Below are positions 11,264 through 26,200 of a stretch of 64,000 nucleotides of DNA, one piece after another. The position numbers and the translations under genes are program-made. The notes beneath the pieces are model-generated. The model saw only the letters and a list, made by a program, of their open reading frames with translations, made no database searches and was not told the DNA's origin. The stretch's first letter is position 1. Every line of letters starts with the position of its first letter. This DNA is from Branchiostoma belcheri (lineage: Eukaryota > Chordata > Leptocardii > Amphioxiformes > Branchiostomatidae): the NCBI RefSeq assembly GCF_001625305.1, contig NW_017803268.1, positions 275,889 through 339,888 of the forward strand. The letters are read 5' to 3'.

Positions 11264-14200
11264 GTGAGTTATTTTGTTATTTTTATTATTTAAAAAAATG
11301 TACAAACTAGAAAGGTAACATTTGTATTTAGCAAATGCAAAACGTTTACCTTCGCATACGGTCTGGTGTAAGTAAAATATAATGTCTCTTCGGCAGACTA
11401 GTAACGATTATAAATGCAGTCACAGTTTCAGCAAGACTTATAATGACAGATACTGAACAACGACCTAGGGTAACCTTAAAGGACCCATTGGCAAGTCAGC
11501 TGAAGCTTATATGATTTAGCATCCAAGACAGTCACAAGAATACTAGCTGAATTTGCCATTATAAACCTATCACACAATTCATATGACCCAGGCCCTGAGG
11601 AAAAAACTATATGGCAGTGTAACAGTGGGGGGGTTTATATTCGCTACCAACTAATCCGGCCGATGGGTCTAGACTAGAGCTGTGTACCGGTACGCAGTAC
11701 CGATACTGTACCGGAAAAATTGATTAGGTACAGGTCCAAAATACCTAATCCCTCAGTACCGGTCCTGTACCTAAACAATTTCACACTAATTTTATGCCTA
11801 TTTGTGACCTCAAATGTGTAAATAGCTGGTCCGCAATGGGTCCCTGTGTAAGGACAGTGTGTTCATGAAAACAAAAACATCTTAGTTTTGCCTATATTTT
11901 ATCTGAGCATTCGCCATAAACAAAGAATAAACCTTAACTATCAAGTTTATTTATGTTTTTTTGTTATTGAAGGAGTTCAGAAGAGCATATAAATTGGTCG
12001 AATTGTTCAGGTACAGGTTCAGGTCCGGACCTGTACCTAAACCTGTGTACCTGTACCTGTACCTGTACCTAAAATTTGTTTAGGTACACAGCTCTAGTCT
12101 AGACCTTTTCAGCCGAGTGGTTAGAGCGTCGGCATTTCAGAAGCTGGTGCCCGGGAGGTTGTGGGTTCGAACCCCAGCCCGGGACAAGGGGTTTTTATCT
12201 GTTTCTACTGCTCGCCCCTGTTTCTTGCAGCAGTTATTTACCAGGCTCCCTATTTGTAACCTTGTCATGGTTTTCCACAACCCCAGACAAATCCTGCCCT
12301 CCCAAATTGCATCAGGGCTTAGCACAGATCCTGTCCCCCAATCCCTGTCATCGTAATGGGATTATAACGTGAGCGGAAACATGAATTTGTACTTGAGCGG
12401 CAGAACGATCATATCAGAGGTGACTTTGCAATGTTCTGTTGAACTGCCCTGAGGGATAGATTTCCAAAACCCATCACTTAGTATCTGATGCAAGTTTTAA
12501 ATCTTACTTTAATGTTAGACTAATGGTGACATTGCTCCTGATGTCCTTTACAATGTATTACTAAGTTTACTGCTAGCTATATATTATATAGCGGAGAAGG
12601 AAATATTTTTGAGTAACAGTTACTGTTACATTTGGAATTTTGAAACCCTTGTCCTGTGGAGCCCAACAATTGTTGTAATTTGCACATAAAATACCATCTA
12701 TATGGCACTCTGTATAGGTACGATTTAGGGGGTGGGGTATTTCTCGTGCAATGCATCACACTGCAGTGAAACGCAATGAATGCGGAAGTAACTATGCCAC
12801 CGCAGGGCGAAAAAAAAGTCAGGGGTCTATGACCTAATTGAGACATGAAGTTATTGGAGAATATTGCATAAAAAATGCTAGCAGGACAAGGGTTGAAAAA
12901 CAATATCATTTTGCATATTACTACACTATTTGACTTCTATAATGATCATAAGTTTCAACAAATTGCTCACAGGAATAGACTTTGCAAATTGCATTTGAAC
13001 ACACGAAATTTTGCTAAAATGAAAATGACACTGCCATTTTTTTCTTGCCTTTTTCTCACAGTGACTCTAAATCCAGCCTTTTTCATGAACAGAAATCCAT
13101 AATGTATAACTGAGTCCCTTCAGTTAAAGCCTATTCTCTTCATCACAAAACCTGACCTCATTTAATTTTTTTTCCTCCCACCATTTATAAATAGACTGAA
13201 AAGACCCAGGTTTGCTCAGCGACAAAGGTGCCTGTGTACAATGCAGAAACGGAACTCCCCTAAAAAGAATATTTTATACCAATTGCCCTCCCCTCTTCCT
13301 CATACATTGCAAATTGACCTAATTTTCTTTGATACAGCTTCTACAGTGCCATTTACTATACTATGTGACGATATTTTATTTTATGTAGTCAACAGGTAAT
13401 GTGTGTGTATCTGTATTGTGTAATAATTTAACGTAATATAAAAATTGCTGGATCCCATCTAAGATGTTAGCTGAACCAAGCTTGCTTGAAGAAATGTGTT
13501 GTGCATGCGATGTCAATATAAGAGGCTAGGGAAATATTGACAGAAAGGCAGGCTGTACATGTCAGGGTACATGAATGTGCAGTGACCTGGGCCTGATCCA
13601 GATGTACAAGTCAGAGCTGAAAATCACTAGGTTCACTATGAGGGACAGAGGCTTTCAACTGTGTAGTGGTTGAAGGGAAGGCATTGGCTCCAGAGTTAAA
13701 GTAGCTTCTGGGGTCCGTCAAGGAACCGTCCTGGGACCATTGCTCTTTCTCAAGTGTATATAAATGACCTACCAGATCAGCTTGACTCAAATGTGAGGTT
13801 ATTTGCCGATGACTGTCTGTTGTATGTAGAGCTTTCTACACAGACCGACTCACAACTTCTCCAAAAAGGCGGTTATAACGGCTATACAGATACAGATACA
13901 GAACTGCGGTGAATATCATCGTGCAGTGTGTGATTTGGTCATGTTGTGTTCTGAAAAAAAAAGAAGAAATATTAATTAAAAATGATCATACTACTACTAG
14001 TTCTTTCAATTTCTTCCAAATGACGACAAAAGATGCACGAACCAACATGAATGATTTAGGAAAGTTTTGAAAGACAAAATTTTTCACAAAACAAAATCTT
14101 TTTTTAATGAATGTACTACTAAGTATTTACTTTGCCAAATGTTTTGTCAGATTTTCTTGGCTTTAAACCTTAAAAAAATATGCTGTCACTGAAATGAAGT

Positions 14201-17200
14201 TTGTTCAGCCCTTGTACAATGTACAAGACCTGCAGTCAAGAAGTTTGATCTCTAGTCACACTGAAGTTGACCCAATTTTGCCTCCCCGTGTCCCTAAAGA
14301 GAAAGTCCCTAAGGTTGCTTGAGGTCATGTGAAACATGGAACACATTCAGGGTGTTTAACTCCTGTGGTTTATAAGGTCAAAAGGCCTGCAGGTTTGGAA
14401 CTTTTTAGCAATTGTATGGTTGCCACTTAGGCAACACCAATTTAATTTCTTGGTTAACGGATTTGCCCGCTTCGTTTTTTTCTGATTTGAAAATAAAAAT
14501 AAAAATTCAGAATCAACTGCAAAATGCTCAATATTTTACCCTGAACAGTTGAAAACAGTCCTTTTCTTCCTAGTTGTTACAGTTATTCCATCTTTTAATA
14601 CAGTGGTATCATTAAAAGCTCAAAATTCATTGTTTAAATTTTGAACTAGTCTGGTGTGTTGACTTCATGGCTTCTATCGTACCATTTTGGGCCATAATAG
14701 GATCCCTAGGCCTATTTTTCTTCTTATTTTTTTTCGCCCGCCCGCTCCATTATTATTCTAATAATCCGTTAACCAAGAAATTAAATTGGTGTGGCCTTAT
14801 GCATGTTTTGTAGTAATTGTACGTAAAATTTCAGAACAAATAAATATAATTTTTAAAACAAATTTTTGAAGGTACAAATATTTTTCCATTGTAAAAACAA
14901 AGTCAAACCACTTTTTCTTCCTTTGCTGTTCCAAATCCAATGATTACCGATAGAATGTAGGAAATTGAGGATTATAGATGAAGCCTAGCATGTGTTTTGT
15001 ATACTGATTACGCATAACAGCGATCGATAATACGATCCTTTATAGCACAAATGAGTAGAAGAACCATTTGTACAGCAGGAATCGATACCTGCCTGCTGGG
15101 TGATAGACCTTGTCTTGATAATGAGCCAGAGACTGTAAGAATACAACAAAGCTTGTTCTATGCATCAGGGCTTAAAATTAAAGTATGGTGCAGGTGGATA
15201 GCACTGTTGGAGCTGTAATAAGGCCACAGCAAGTAAATTTTATGGATGACATCCTCCGCAGACTCCAAATCTAATGCGAGCGGGCAAAAAAAAAACAAGG
15301 CGGGCCGAAGAAAACAAGGTTCCTACATTTAAAAATTTTGACTCAATCATTGTACAAATGGTTTTGATTCAGTGGGAACATCACATATACACAGCCAGCA
15401 TCACATATCACTGCATCAAAGTAAGAAACACAACATTGAATCAGAGCCTTTTCTTGTCTCCTCTCTTTATATATATTATCTGCCATCCACCTTCCGGCAT
15501 GGTAACAGACATCTTTGCCCATTTTCGGCATGGTGACCACTGTCAGAAGGCAACAAAATTTCTTGTTTTTTCAAAATCAGGCGAAAATCAATGTGCGCAC
15601 TGATGTCATCCATAAAATTACTTGCTGTGGCCTAATAAATACATGTAGCATTAAAGGCTAGGTATTTCTGATGTCAGATGTCTAACTTGCATCTTGTTCC
15701 ACTGGTATAGAGACAATATACATTGTACACTGCCGCCTCCGATGGTACGGGCATGTACGGGACAGGGAAACCGGCAGCAGAATAATCTAAACCAGGATAG
15801 TGAGTGAGTGAGTGACTGTGTATAAGTACGGTGTTGGTGGATTTTGTTTGATTGGTGTGGTGAAATTTTATATGAATTGAAATTTTTGACAGTTACATTC
15901 ACAAGTTTTATTAATTTTGAATAATTTATACACTTTCAATTTCATTTGTTTTTTTACTTTTATCATTACCATACAATGTATCTAAGCCAAGTTATACATT
16001 TTTTGAATATACCAATTACCAAAAAAATCAAATACCAACCAACCAAACACTGAAACAGACAACCAACCAACCAACCAACCAACCAACCAAACAAACAAAC
16101 AAACAAACAATGTTTTATATTTTAATACACAAATACATTGTATAACCTCTATGCCCATTCTTGTTCAATGAATAAACAAAATTGTGTTTTTCTTTTCAAG
16201 ACAGCCCAAGTTTAAATCTAATTTCAATGTTAGAAGGTCATCTTGGAGATACCAAAGTATTCTGGGTCCAATTTTTGGTCAGCAATCCATCTTTCTCTAC
16301 TACATTGATTTCTGATTGTCTTGCTTGGCTGGCCCTCAAAAAGAACTGATATTTTCTCATCATTTTTTCATTTCCTCATGATTATGTTTCAGGCCTGCAT
16401 CATTTCATGCTCATTAGGGAGGGTCAGGAGTCGGTGCCAGGAAATAACATTGATTTTATGTCCACTTGTAGTCTGAATTTTACATTCTGATAAGTAATGA
16501 TACAGACATTGCTTTTACTAAGGCCACACCAATTTTATTTGTTGGTTCTCGGATTTTTTCATCATAAATATGAAGCGACAGGGCGAAAAAAAAAATTAAA
16601 AATAAAAACAGGTTTAGGCATCCTATTATAGCCCAATATATGCTATGCCAATGCTACTATGGGAGCCATGAAGTCAAACAAAAGGCTGGGTTAATATTTA
16701 TACAATGAATTTTGATCTTTTAATCAAACCACGGCATTGATAGATGGAAAAACTGTAGGAACTTACATGTAGGAAGAAAGGACTTTCCTCAACTGTTGGG
16801 GGCAAAATATGAGCAATGTTGAGTTGATTCAGAACCAGAATCTTTTTTTTTGCAAATCAGAAAAAAATAAGTATAAGTAAGTACAATAATTCCGAAGTTG
16901 TTTGTCTTTAACTGTAGTTAAAAATATTTGTTAAGTTCATGATAGTTATGTAATGTAAGGTCGCTAAAGCGGGGAGGAATTAGTGTCATTGATGAATTTA
17001 CAGCACTGTAGATCTGATCTCCAGACCTGTGTACCAAAAGCACAACAAGGTTACAGTACCAGGACAGCCACCCAGTGTCCTGATATGGTTCAAGGTTTGA
17101 CAACATCCATTCATCAATGAAAGCCTGTTCTACATTCAGAGCTGGTAAGAACCAAATTGGGTTTGTATTGATTTTGTCTACGTGACCACTGCTGGACTGG

Positions 17201-20200
17201 GATGGAAACCAAAATAGCAACAGCAACTCACAGCCGGGGTTCCAAATTCATTTTTGGGAAAAGGTGCACTGCAGGTGGTGCACCCAACCTAAAATTTGGG
17301 TGCACAAAAAATTTGGGTGCACCATCTGAAATAAAATATGTAGCTACAATTTTTCATTTCTAAAGAAAAGTACTGAAAGAATAATTCTGTTATTTTTCAG
17401 TGAGTTGAAGTGACAATTAAACGTTAGGAATATGTTGTATACTACAGTAACTAATATACAGTTCACACCTACCAAAATATTTGAACAGAAAAAAAAATTG
17501 GGTGCACAGCTCCAAATTTGGTTGTACCACCCAGTATATAAGTAGAACCAAAGGTATCACATTTAGCCAAGGTGAAAACATGAAGGACAGAAAATATAAT
17601 TATATACAGGTTCAAGGAAAATTTCATAACTTTTTGACATGGAATTCACTGTGTACCAACTTCATAGAAGTTTATGATCATGAAATATCATTGATTCTCA
17701 ATGGAAATACATTCAGAATCTGTACTACCCGGTGACCGAGTACTATAATTACATTTATATGTCTTGCCATTTAAGTCTGTCTACACAGAAAATTGTGACA
17801 AATTACACTCCATCCACAGCTTTCAAAGACAATGTATCAATCTCTCATGGTTCCTTCTAGTCAACAGTCGATCATCTCCAAGCAGATCTTTAGTGGCAGA
17901 CTCGTAACCAAGCACCAAGACAGTATATCCAATAGGCAATGCCATCTTGCTTATTGGATACTGTCTAGTCGGTTGGTTACGACTTTGGCCCCAAAGATCT
18001 GCTTGGAGATTACAGGATCGATTTACTTCACGCTGCCCTTCTCTATTGATCAGTTCTGTGATTTTGTGTGGAGACAATCATTACCTCGCGATGGTGCTCT
18101 AATCTACACACCTAAATTTCTTATGGCGCCACATCAATCTTGCAATCTCTTTGCTACACGGGTGGACAAAGGGCACGATTCTGGCTGTGGCTACTGATGG
18201 GGGGGGGGCTGAGCTGTGGGTTTGTGAGTCTGTTTGACAGAGAAGGTTGACAGCTCATGGGTAGGGAAGATTGACAGGCAGGAGGACAAAAGGTCAGGCA
18301 CAGGAAATGGATATGGCCAGGTCCATCAGCAATAATATGGGGGAATTCAGGAAGCCAAGGATATTGCCTGAGTGACCCTTCAACCCTGCACAGTTTCTGT
18401 CTTAATCTACACACCTAAATTTCTTATGGCGCCACATCAATCTTACAATCTCTCCACTACACCACTGGACAAAGGGCATGATTCTCGCTGTGGCTGGGGA
18501 TGGAGGGTATGGGCCTAAATGTACGCTGGAGGTCAATGAATTCAAAGTATTTTTTGGGTGGCTGATCTGTGGGTTTGTGTGTCTGCTTGACAGAAGGTTG
18601 GCAGCACATGGGTGGGGAAGATTGACAGGCAGGAGGACAAAAGGTCAGACACAGGTATTGGCTCTAGCCAGGAGACAGCAAGAATTAGAGGTTGGCATGG
18701 GAGAATTCAGGAAGCTAAGGATAATGCAATTTTGAGCAACTCTCCAACCCTTCACACTGGTTCTGTCCTAAAATTATTTACTAATCTAAATGTCTTATAA
18801 CACCACATAAATATTACAATATCTGTACTACACTCAGCCAGATATAGAGAGTGATTTTCACTGTGGCTATTGATGTTGGGTTAATGGCTCTCCATTGGAG
18901 CTTGACTGTCCTTATTTATTGATGATTTGTTATAAAACTGTCTTTTCTGATTTGTATTGATTTTGTTCTGTATTATTTTTCAACCCAAACACATGAGTGT
19001 TATCTTGCAATGCCATCAAATTACATTTGTAGATTGACAATGTGCTATCAAACAAATTCCATCCTGTAGTACCCAAAAATCACATCACATTGTTTTGGGT
19101 GTAGAGGATTTTGTAGCTTTTCTTCAAAGACGAAAATGTAATGAAAGCTGTTCAAGAATGGAAGAAAACTACATTATTTTCTAAAAAAAATTATCAAGAA
19201 AAGAAAAACTGCATGTTTTAAATAACCTCAGAGAAAAATACTGACAGCCGTTTTTCCCTCCCATGATGCCTTGCCATTCTGTCCCTCTTGCTTGTCCATG
19301 CGAGTCATGTCAGTTCACTGAGCTGGAACCATGGTGTAGAACTAACAGCTTGGCTCTGCTTCCAATCAGCCTGAAACACTATAACACGGCTATTATTGTA
19401 CCAGACATCATTCAAATCAATTTCTGGACACTAAACCTGAAAACCTGCTCAGAATAATAATCAATTTGGTGCATGTGATTACAAGTTGGAAATAGAGTCA
19501 AGGCTCTAAAAATCCTATTGCTAGCATATCTGTCCTGCTTAGTATACTGGATGGAAATTTGTTACTAAAATTTCAAACAGTTTTTCTCTGTTGATGGAAA
19601 AAAAATTAGAAAATTAGATTGTTAACAGTACCACAAAACTGGGGAATGCTGAGAATGATGTTTTCAACATAACATCTGCTTGGAGATTTGTCTTCACTAC
19701 CTACTTGAGAGATTAATACATGTATACATGTATATTCTGTAAACCCTTACTGAGGCCTTTTTGAAACACTCAATATAAGATAGATTGCGATGAATACAGA
19801 ATGAAAGTAGAGAATATTAAATACCCATAATAATTTACACTTATAAAATGTGACAAGAGAGAGAGGGGACCTTCTGGTGGTAAATAACTTTACAGCCGGG
19901 TAATTCTGACTCCTAAATGTTGTGTTATTTCCCTAGAGAGACTTGGCAGTCTTTGAGATAACTACAAGTGATGTAGTGTCCCTAGGGACCACATTACAGA
20001 TGAAGAAGAAGGCATGTAATTTCCGGAGATAAGAATTGTCTGCCAAAAAAGGTCAAGCCTCTAGACCTTCTAAGCCCTTTATAGTTATGAGATCCCATCA
20101 CAGAAAAGGCTGAAACCCTGGTATTAGTGGGAAATGCTGTCTTTGGTGAAAGGTTTTTCCATATAGAATCTGTTTTCAGTCTGAGGAAGAAGGCCAGCTT

Positions 20201-23200
20201 CAAAAGGGGCTTTTTAAAATGATAGTAGGAGAAAGTTTATTGTCTGGTCTATGGGTATTTATTTACAGAATTAACATACATGTCCTGGGCCCCCAATTTC
20301 TGCACCCAAATATTTTCATAGGTTTACGTTGGTAAAGATGTTAAATGTAGTATTCAGCATATTCTTAGTGTGTGTGTAAATTGATAAAATTCTTGACTAC
20401 ATTCTTGACTACTTCTTTTATTTTATATGGTGTACCCAAAATTTTTTTGTGTGCCATAAATGAATTTCAAGCCCTGCATAGCCTTCAATGTTGTGGTTCA
20501 ATGAATTGGCATAGCCTTAGACTCAGAGTGAAGCCAGAATCCAATTACACACATAGACCAGACAATAAACTTACTCCCCACAGAGTCAGACAATTGTCAA
20601 ATAGGTGTTAATCTCACTAAACAAAGGGCACCCATTTCCTGATGCTCTCTGTGATCACTCAATAATGACTTTAATGAGGTGTGACTAACCAGGTTATTAT
20701 TGACAATGCTCTGTATGCATACAGCTCTAATTTATTGATATGGGTGGGGGGACTGACAATAATACAGTGGTTTCAATGGCCAATGGTTTAATAATGAGTA
20801 GATGCAAAAGCCAAATGATTGTGCTGACCATCAGAATTGGTATTTGAAGGAAAACAGGTTTTTGAGCTATGCAAAATAGTACCAGCTTCCAATAAGGCTT
20901 TGTACCTTTGAGTTTCAGTAAGTTTTTATTTTCTGACTAAAAAAAAAACAACAACACAATACTACTTTTTAAAGGTGACTGAAAACAAGTCAGTCTATAA
21001 AATTCCAATAATGAAAGAAACCGTGCTCCATTACTTTGATTTTCTGTGGTTACTAAGGAGATAAGAAGTGTGAGAAACCATGTCATTAATATTAATAATA
21101 AGAAGCGATGGCAAGTTGATTCTGTTGTCATGGTTACGATGATCATGGTTAGCATGATCACTAGAAAACTATACAACTCCTGCAATTAACTGTGCAAAGA
21201 TTTGTTCAGTGTAGTATACATGTAGCTACCTGCCGTCACGCTGCGTGCCTGCAAAGCTGGTGTGTAACATATGCCATAGGGCAGTTATAATAAAAGCGCG
21301 CCCTACTAGTAAAATTTACTTGGTGTGGCCTAATTAGGCCACACCAAGTAAATTTCATGGATGATGTCCTTTGGAGACCCTGAATCTAATGCGAGAGGGC
21401 GAAAAAAACAAAACAAGAAGGGCCCTAAAAAACAAGATGCCTAGATTAGAAATATACTAGGAGACAACAAATGTTAGGACACAAATTGAATGAGGTGACA
21501 CAGTGTAACAAGCAAGAAGTCTTTTATTCATCATCAAAACAGGTGGAACAGCAGTTGTCGTCCTGTCCTGTTTTCGCGTTACGGGTTTCACGTCAATCTG
21601 ACGATTTGCAGCACTGTCGTGACTCTTTGGTCATAGTTACAGGAAGCGGAATTTCTTGTTTTTTTTTCTAGGAACATGCCAAAATCAATGCGTGCGCGGA
21701 CGTCATCCATAAAATTTACTTGGTGTGGCCTTATACTGGCTATACTGATACAGATCTTGTTTTCTCATTTTCATATTCTTGGCTCATGATTGTAGAAGAC
21801 ATAATAATGTCAGAATGATCAACTGAGATGGCTGATATAGAGTGACTTTGTCATCAGCTACAATGTACATCATTATCCACAGGAAGTATCCCTGAGATTA
21901 TAACTCCCAGCAGAAATACTTCCCACACATTAATGTCAGGACTCCATAACAGAGCCGGCGGTCTGTAAACGACTTCGTTAGAGCGCTAACGAGGTTCATC
22001 TTCCTGTGGCAACCTGTAATTTACCTGAAGGAAATGAACCGCTTGTTGATGCACGACTGTGGGAAAATGTAAGAGTTCTGGTCTCCAAGCAGATGTTGGG
22101 GTAGAAATCTGACTGGCCAGTCTTCTCTAATGCTTTAAGGGCAGTACTTTGGCAGAACGTACTGCACTTGCATGAAAGCCATGTATTTTGTATAGCACTT
22201 TGTTAGAACGTCTCATAGAAGGTTGTATTCACGTGAGTTTGACAACCCGTCTGTAGTTTTCAAATGTTATGTCAGAAAAGATATCCCCTGCAACAGGCAA
22301 AATTCTAATGCAATGGTGACCAAACATCCAACGAAAACTCGCGAAAAATCTGGGTTTTGCGCTGGCATAGTACGTTTTGCCGACATGCTTTTTAGGGCAC
22401 AATTCCCAGTGACTGAAACAACTGAGTCTTTCCATGGTCTTTCTATGAACCTCCAACTTCTTGATAATACATTAACATTTTAGCATCAACCAAATCTGTA
22501 GCCACTGTATTTCTAAGTTTAAGAAAATGACTGCAAAAGATTCATAGTTGAATGTGAATTGATTTTAGATTATAAACACGTATTCAGGTCAGTGACCCCC
22601 TTGTTCCATTTTTGTGTAAAAGAAAGATATCATACAGTTCACACCACAGGTCACAGGGGTCAAATTGTGTGCATTCAAGCTTGTCTGTTCCATGAAAAAT
22701 TTGAAATTGACTTGTGTGTGTAACTGTCACAAGTTTTCACAATGTCCAAAGGCATTCATTTCTATTGGCACAAGATCAAGGATTACATGTACACATGGTA
22801 TGACTTATACAAGAAGCTCTTGTAAATGTTATAGTAGCCGGAACTGTGAAAACTAGTGATTTTTTTAGTGTTCATTGTGTGAATGTCTGAATTAGTGTAG
22901 CATTCGCCAATAATGTTGTGGTTTGGGTATCTGAAAGTAAAACAGTCTATGATTCTGTATGCACTGATAGAATATGTATAAATGTCTGTCAGTGTGTTTA
23001 GAGATTGTATTTGAAAGGGTAATGTTTGAATTGGAAAGGTTAGTCACTGTTAACAGGCCACATTCCTAGGCACTGATCTAATACAGTAGTCTAAAAGAAA
23101 GAAGGTTTCTTATAGACCTATAAATCTTTGTAGCTGACTAGAGTTTCGGATTCCTTTGTGCTGCTTGGAGAATAAACTTGCAGGATTTATGGAGGGAAAG

Positions 23201-26200
23201 GCCAAGAGAATGTTTGAGGTTCAAATAAATGTTTCACCAGAAGAAAACACTCCTTGAATACATTTAGAAACTCTAGGCAGCTATGTACTAGTATACATTT
23301 GCATGTAACAACAGTTGTATAACATTATAAGGCCTTTGCCCTGCCTTACTAGTATCCAATCTGTTTGCAATTTAGCAGACTATAATAGATATTTGAGATA
23401 TCATCCTGTAGTTCCTTGGTTCAATCGTAACAATTTGGAGGAGACAAGTCAGAATCTTATTAATCTAATTCTTTGTGATAACTGTTGAAATATCCATATG
23501 ACTGTTGTATTTGTGTCAATCCACATGATAGCTACTTAGGCCACACCAATTTAATTTCTTGGTTAACGGATTTGTCTACAAAAATAATGGAGCGGGCGGG
23601 CGAAAAAAAAAATAAAAATAAAAACAGGCCTAGGCATCCTATTATGGCCCAAAATGGTACGATATGAGCCATGAAGTCAACACTCCAGGCTGGTTCAAAA
23701 TTTAAACAATGAATTTTGAACTTTTAATACCATTGCATTGAAAGAATTGGAATAAATGTAACAATTAGGATGAAAAGGACTGTTTTCAACTGTTCAGGGC
23801 AAAATATGAGCATTTTGCAGTTGATTCTGAATTTTTATTTTTATTTGCAAATCAGAAAAAAATGAAGCGGGCGAATCCGTTAACCAAGAAATTAAATTGG
23901 TGTGGCCTTAACTGTATGTATACTCCATTCTATTACCCTAGGATTTGACAGACTTCTTCATCCTCTCACCAACTTCTTTTTTCAATAACAGTGGACCTTC
24001 TTAAAGAATTTTGAAAGTTTGCAAAATAATGTGTAAGTTTTTTTTTTTATATAATTCCAATATTTATCACAGGACATGGTGACAGTTTTTTAAACTTATT
24101 TTTATGCCGCCACCAATGCAGACAAACGTACGGACAACAAAGATTATTTTCACCTGAGTTAATTGAGGAAACTTGTGAAAAAAATTGCCTTTCCCAGGAG
24201 CACAAGATTGGTGGCATGGCAGGATTCGAACTCGGGACCTCTTGGTTCCGAGCCGAACGCTCTGTCGTTGTGCCACACAACCCCATGTGTAACTTAAGGT
24301 TGTTTCAACTTTGTGTTTGTTTGTTTCTTTCGCATAACCGGTAAAGCTCCTTTAGGCGTAACACACCAGTTTTGTACATGTACACACATGTACAAGTTGC
24401 GTAAGACTGAACTGTATGGTTTCACTCACATCGGGAAGATCCCCTACTCTTTTCGATAAGTGCGGTGGGTTCTTTAACATGCACGGGACCTCCATTTAAC
24501 GTCCTATCCAAGGGACGTCCCTAACCGAAGCTAGGTACTCATTTCCACCTGAGTGAAGTGAGGAAATTCGTGTAAAGTGCCTTTCCCAAGGGCACAAGAT
24601 CGGTGACATGGGCAGGGTTCGAACCCGCGACCTATGGGGTGTGAGCCGAACGCGCTACCGACTGCGCCACACGGCCCCAATTTGTTGCAACAAAGCTTTG
24701 CCTTTCTCTAATATCATCTGTTCTCTTCCACAGGTTGGTAGTAATGGCGGTTATCCTGGGTATAGTAGAGGAGGGTTTTGTGAATGACTGTAGACTGTTC
24801 CACACACACATCCTGGGGTACCTGGTCATCCTGACGTTATGTATCCTGGTGGAGGGGTGTGTGGTCTGGGTCGCCATGAAGGGAAGTATCCTCTACACAG
24901 AACCCAGGGACCCCATGCAATATCTGCTGTACATTAGACTAGGTAAGTGTAGACTGTTTCACATTGTATTTACACTGAATTAGACTTAGAAGTTAGATGA
25001 AAGATTGTAATCAAGCAGTTTAATCTAAAATTGGCTCTAGACTTAGCTAAGATTAGTGATTTACACAGAACCCAGAGAACCCATGCAATATCTGCTGTAC
25101 ATTAGACTACTTAGTCTAGTAGGTAAGTGTAGGAGGTATGCAAAGAAATGTCTATTACATGCATTGAATATCAGACTTAGAACTTTATTGTGTCATTCTG
25201 TTTATCTACACACTGAAGTACATTTTCATGCAGCTGGCTACCAACCCTCTACTGGTTACATAGTTAGTATAGAGAATTTTAAGTTAGTCACTATAAGTTT
25301 AAAACAAATTGTTCAAGTAAGGAAACTTTCTACTTTATAAGAGACTACTAGTAACCTAAGACTATGGCTAAGAAACTAAGGACAGAAATAAATGTACTGT
25401 AAGTTTGTTGTTTCTTTTATTTATTCTTTGACTTTAAAGATTTGAAAAGAACAGGAGATCTGTCCAAGGAGTCAGCAACAGAAAATTTAGTTTCTTTGCC
25501 AGGCTGGCTCCTAAGAAAATTTACATCGCATGTAGATATTAACATGACTGTAGATGTGCCCTTGAGAAATGTAAGACTAGGAGAACTTCTATTTGCAGTT
25601 ATTCTGCTGGTGGAGTTTGTGTGGTCAGTGGTTGGAGTGGTGTGGATCATCCAGTACTACAACGACTGTCCAAGCAACATGGTCAAGAAATCTGTACTGG
25701 GTAAGACTTCTGTTACTTTTATTCTTTTGAAATGTTTCTTTTCATGTAGGAAAGTTCAGGTAATACATGTACATGGGAAAACTACAATGTACATGGTCTT
25801 ATATGAACTACAATGTACATGTACTGGTATATTATTCTGTAACAGTTGAATGTATCTAGAGCATATCCAGATCATTCCTTCAAACTACATTGTAGTTTTC
25901 TTCTTAAGAGTTATTCTGTCCTGTACTGTCCAGTTTCTGTGTTACAGACATTGTACATATGGCAATTGTACATTCAACTTGATAGTGACAGACATTTTTA
26001 CAATGGAATAGTACTTTACATCTTGTATGACTTTTACATGTTTTTACCATGCAATACATTTATTCATTATTCTAGCTGATATATGTTTATATAGAAAATT
26101 GAACATTTTGCATTCTTCAACCTTACTTCACCTTCTGCACACTTGTGACCATTTTTTAGGGGGAGATGTATTGTACTGGTTCAAGCTAGTCTTACAGGGT

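Noticed and set aside
18101-18800. Open frames of 60-86 aa
   Set aside because: Generated by a tandem duplication, with no splice context or known motif.
24200-24290. Possible tRNA gene (minus strand)
   Set aside because: A- and B-boxes are present but stems do not pair and the repeat body continues past the tRNA part; it is a SINE.
24605-24680. Possible tRNA-Val-like gene (minus strand)
   Set aside because: CAC falls in the right place, but the anticodon stem does not pair and the sequence continues into a SINE body.
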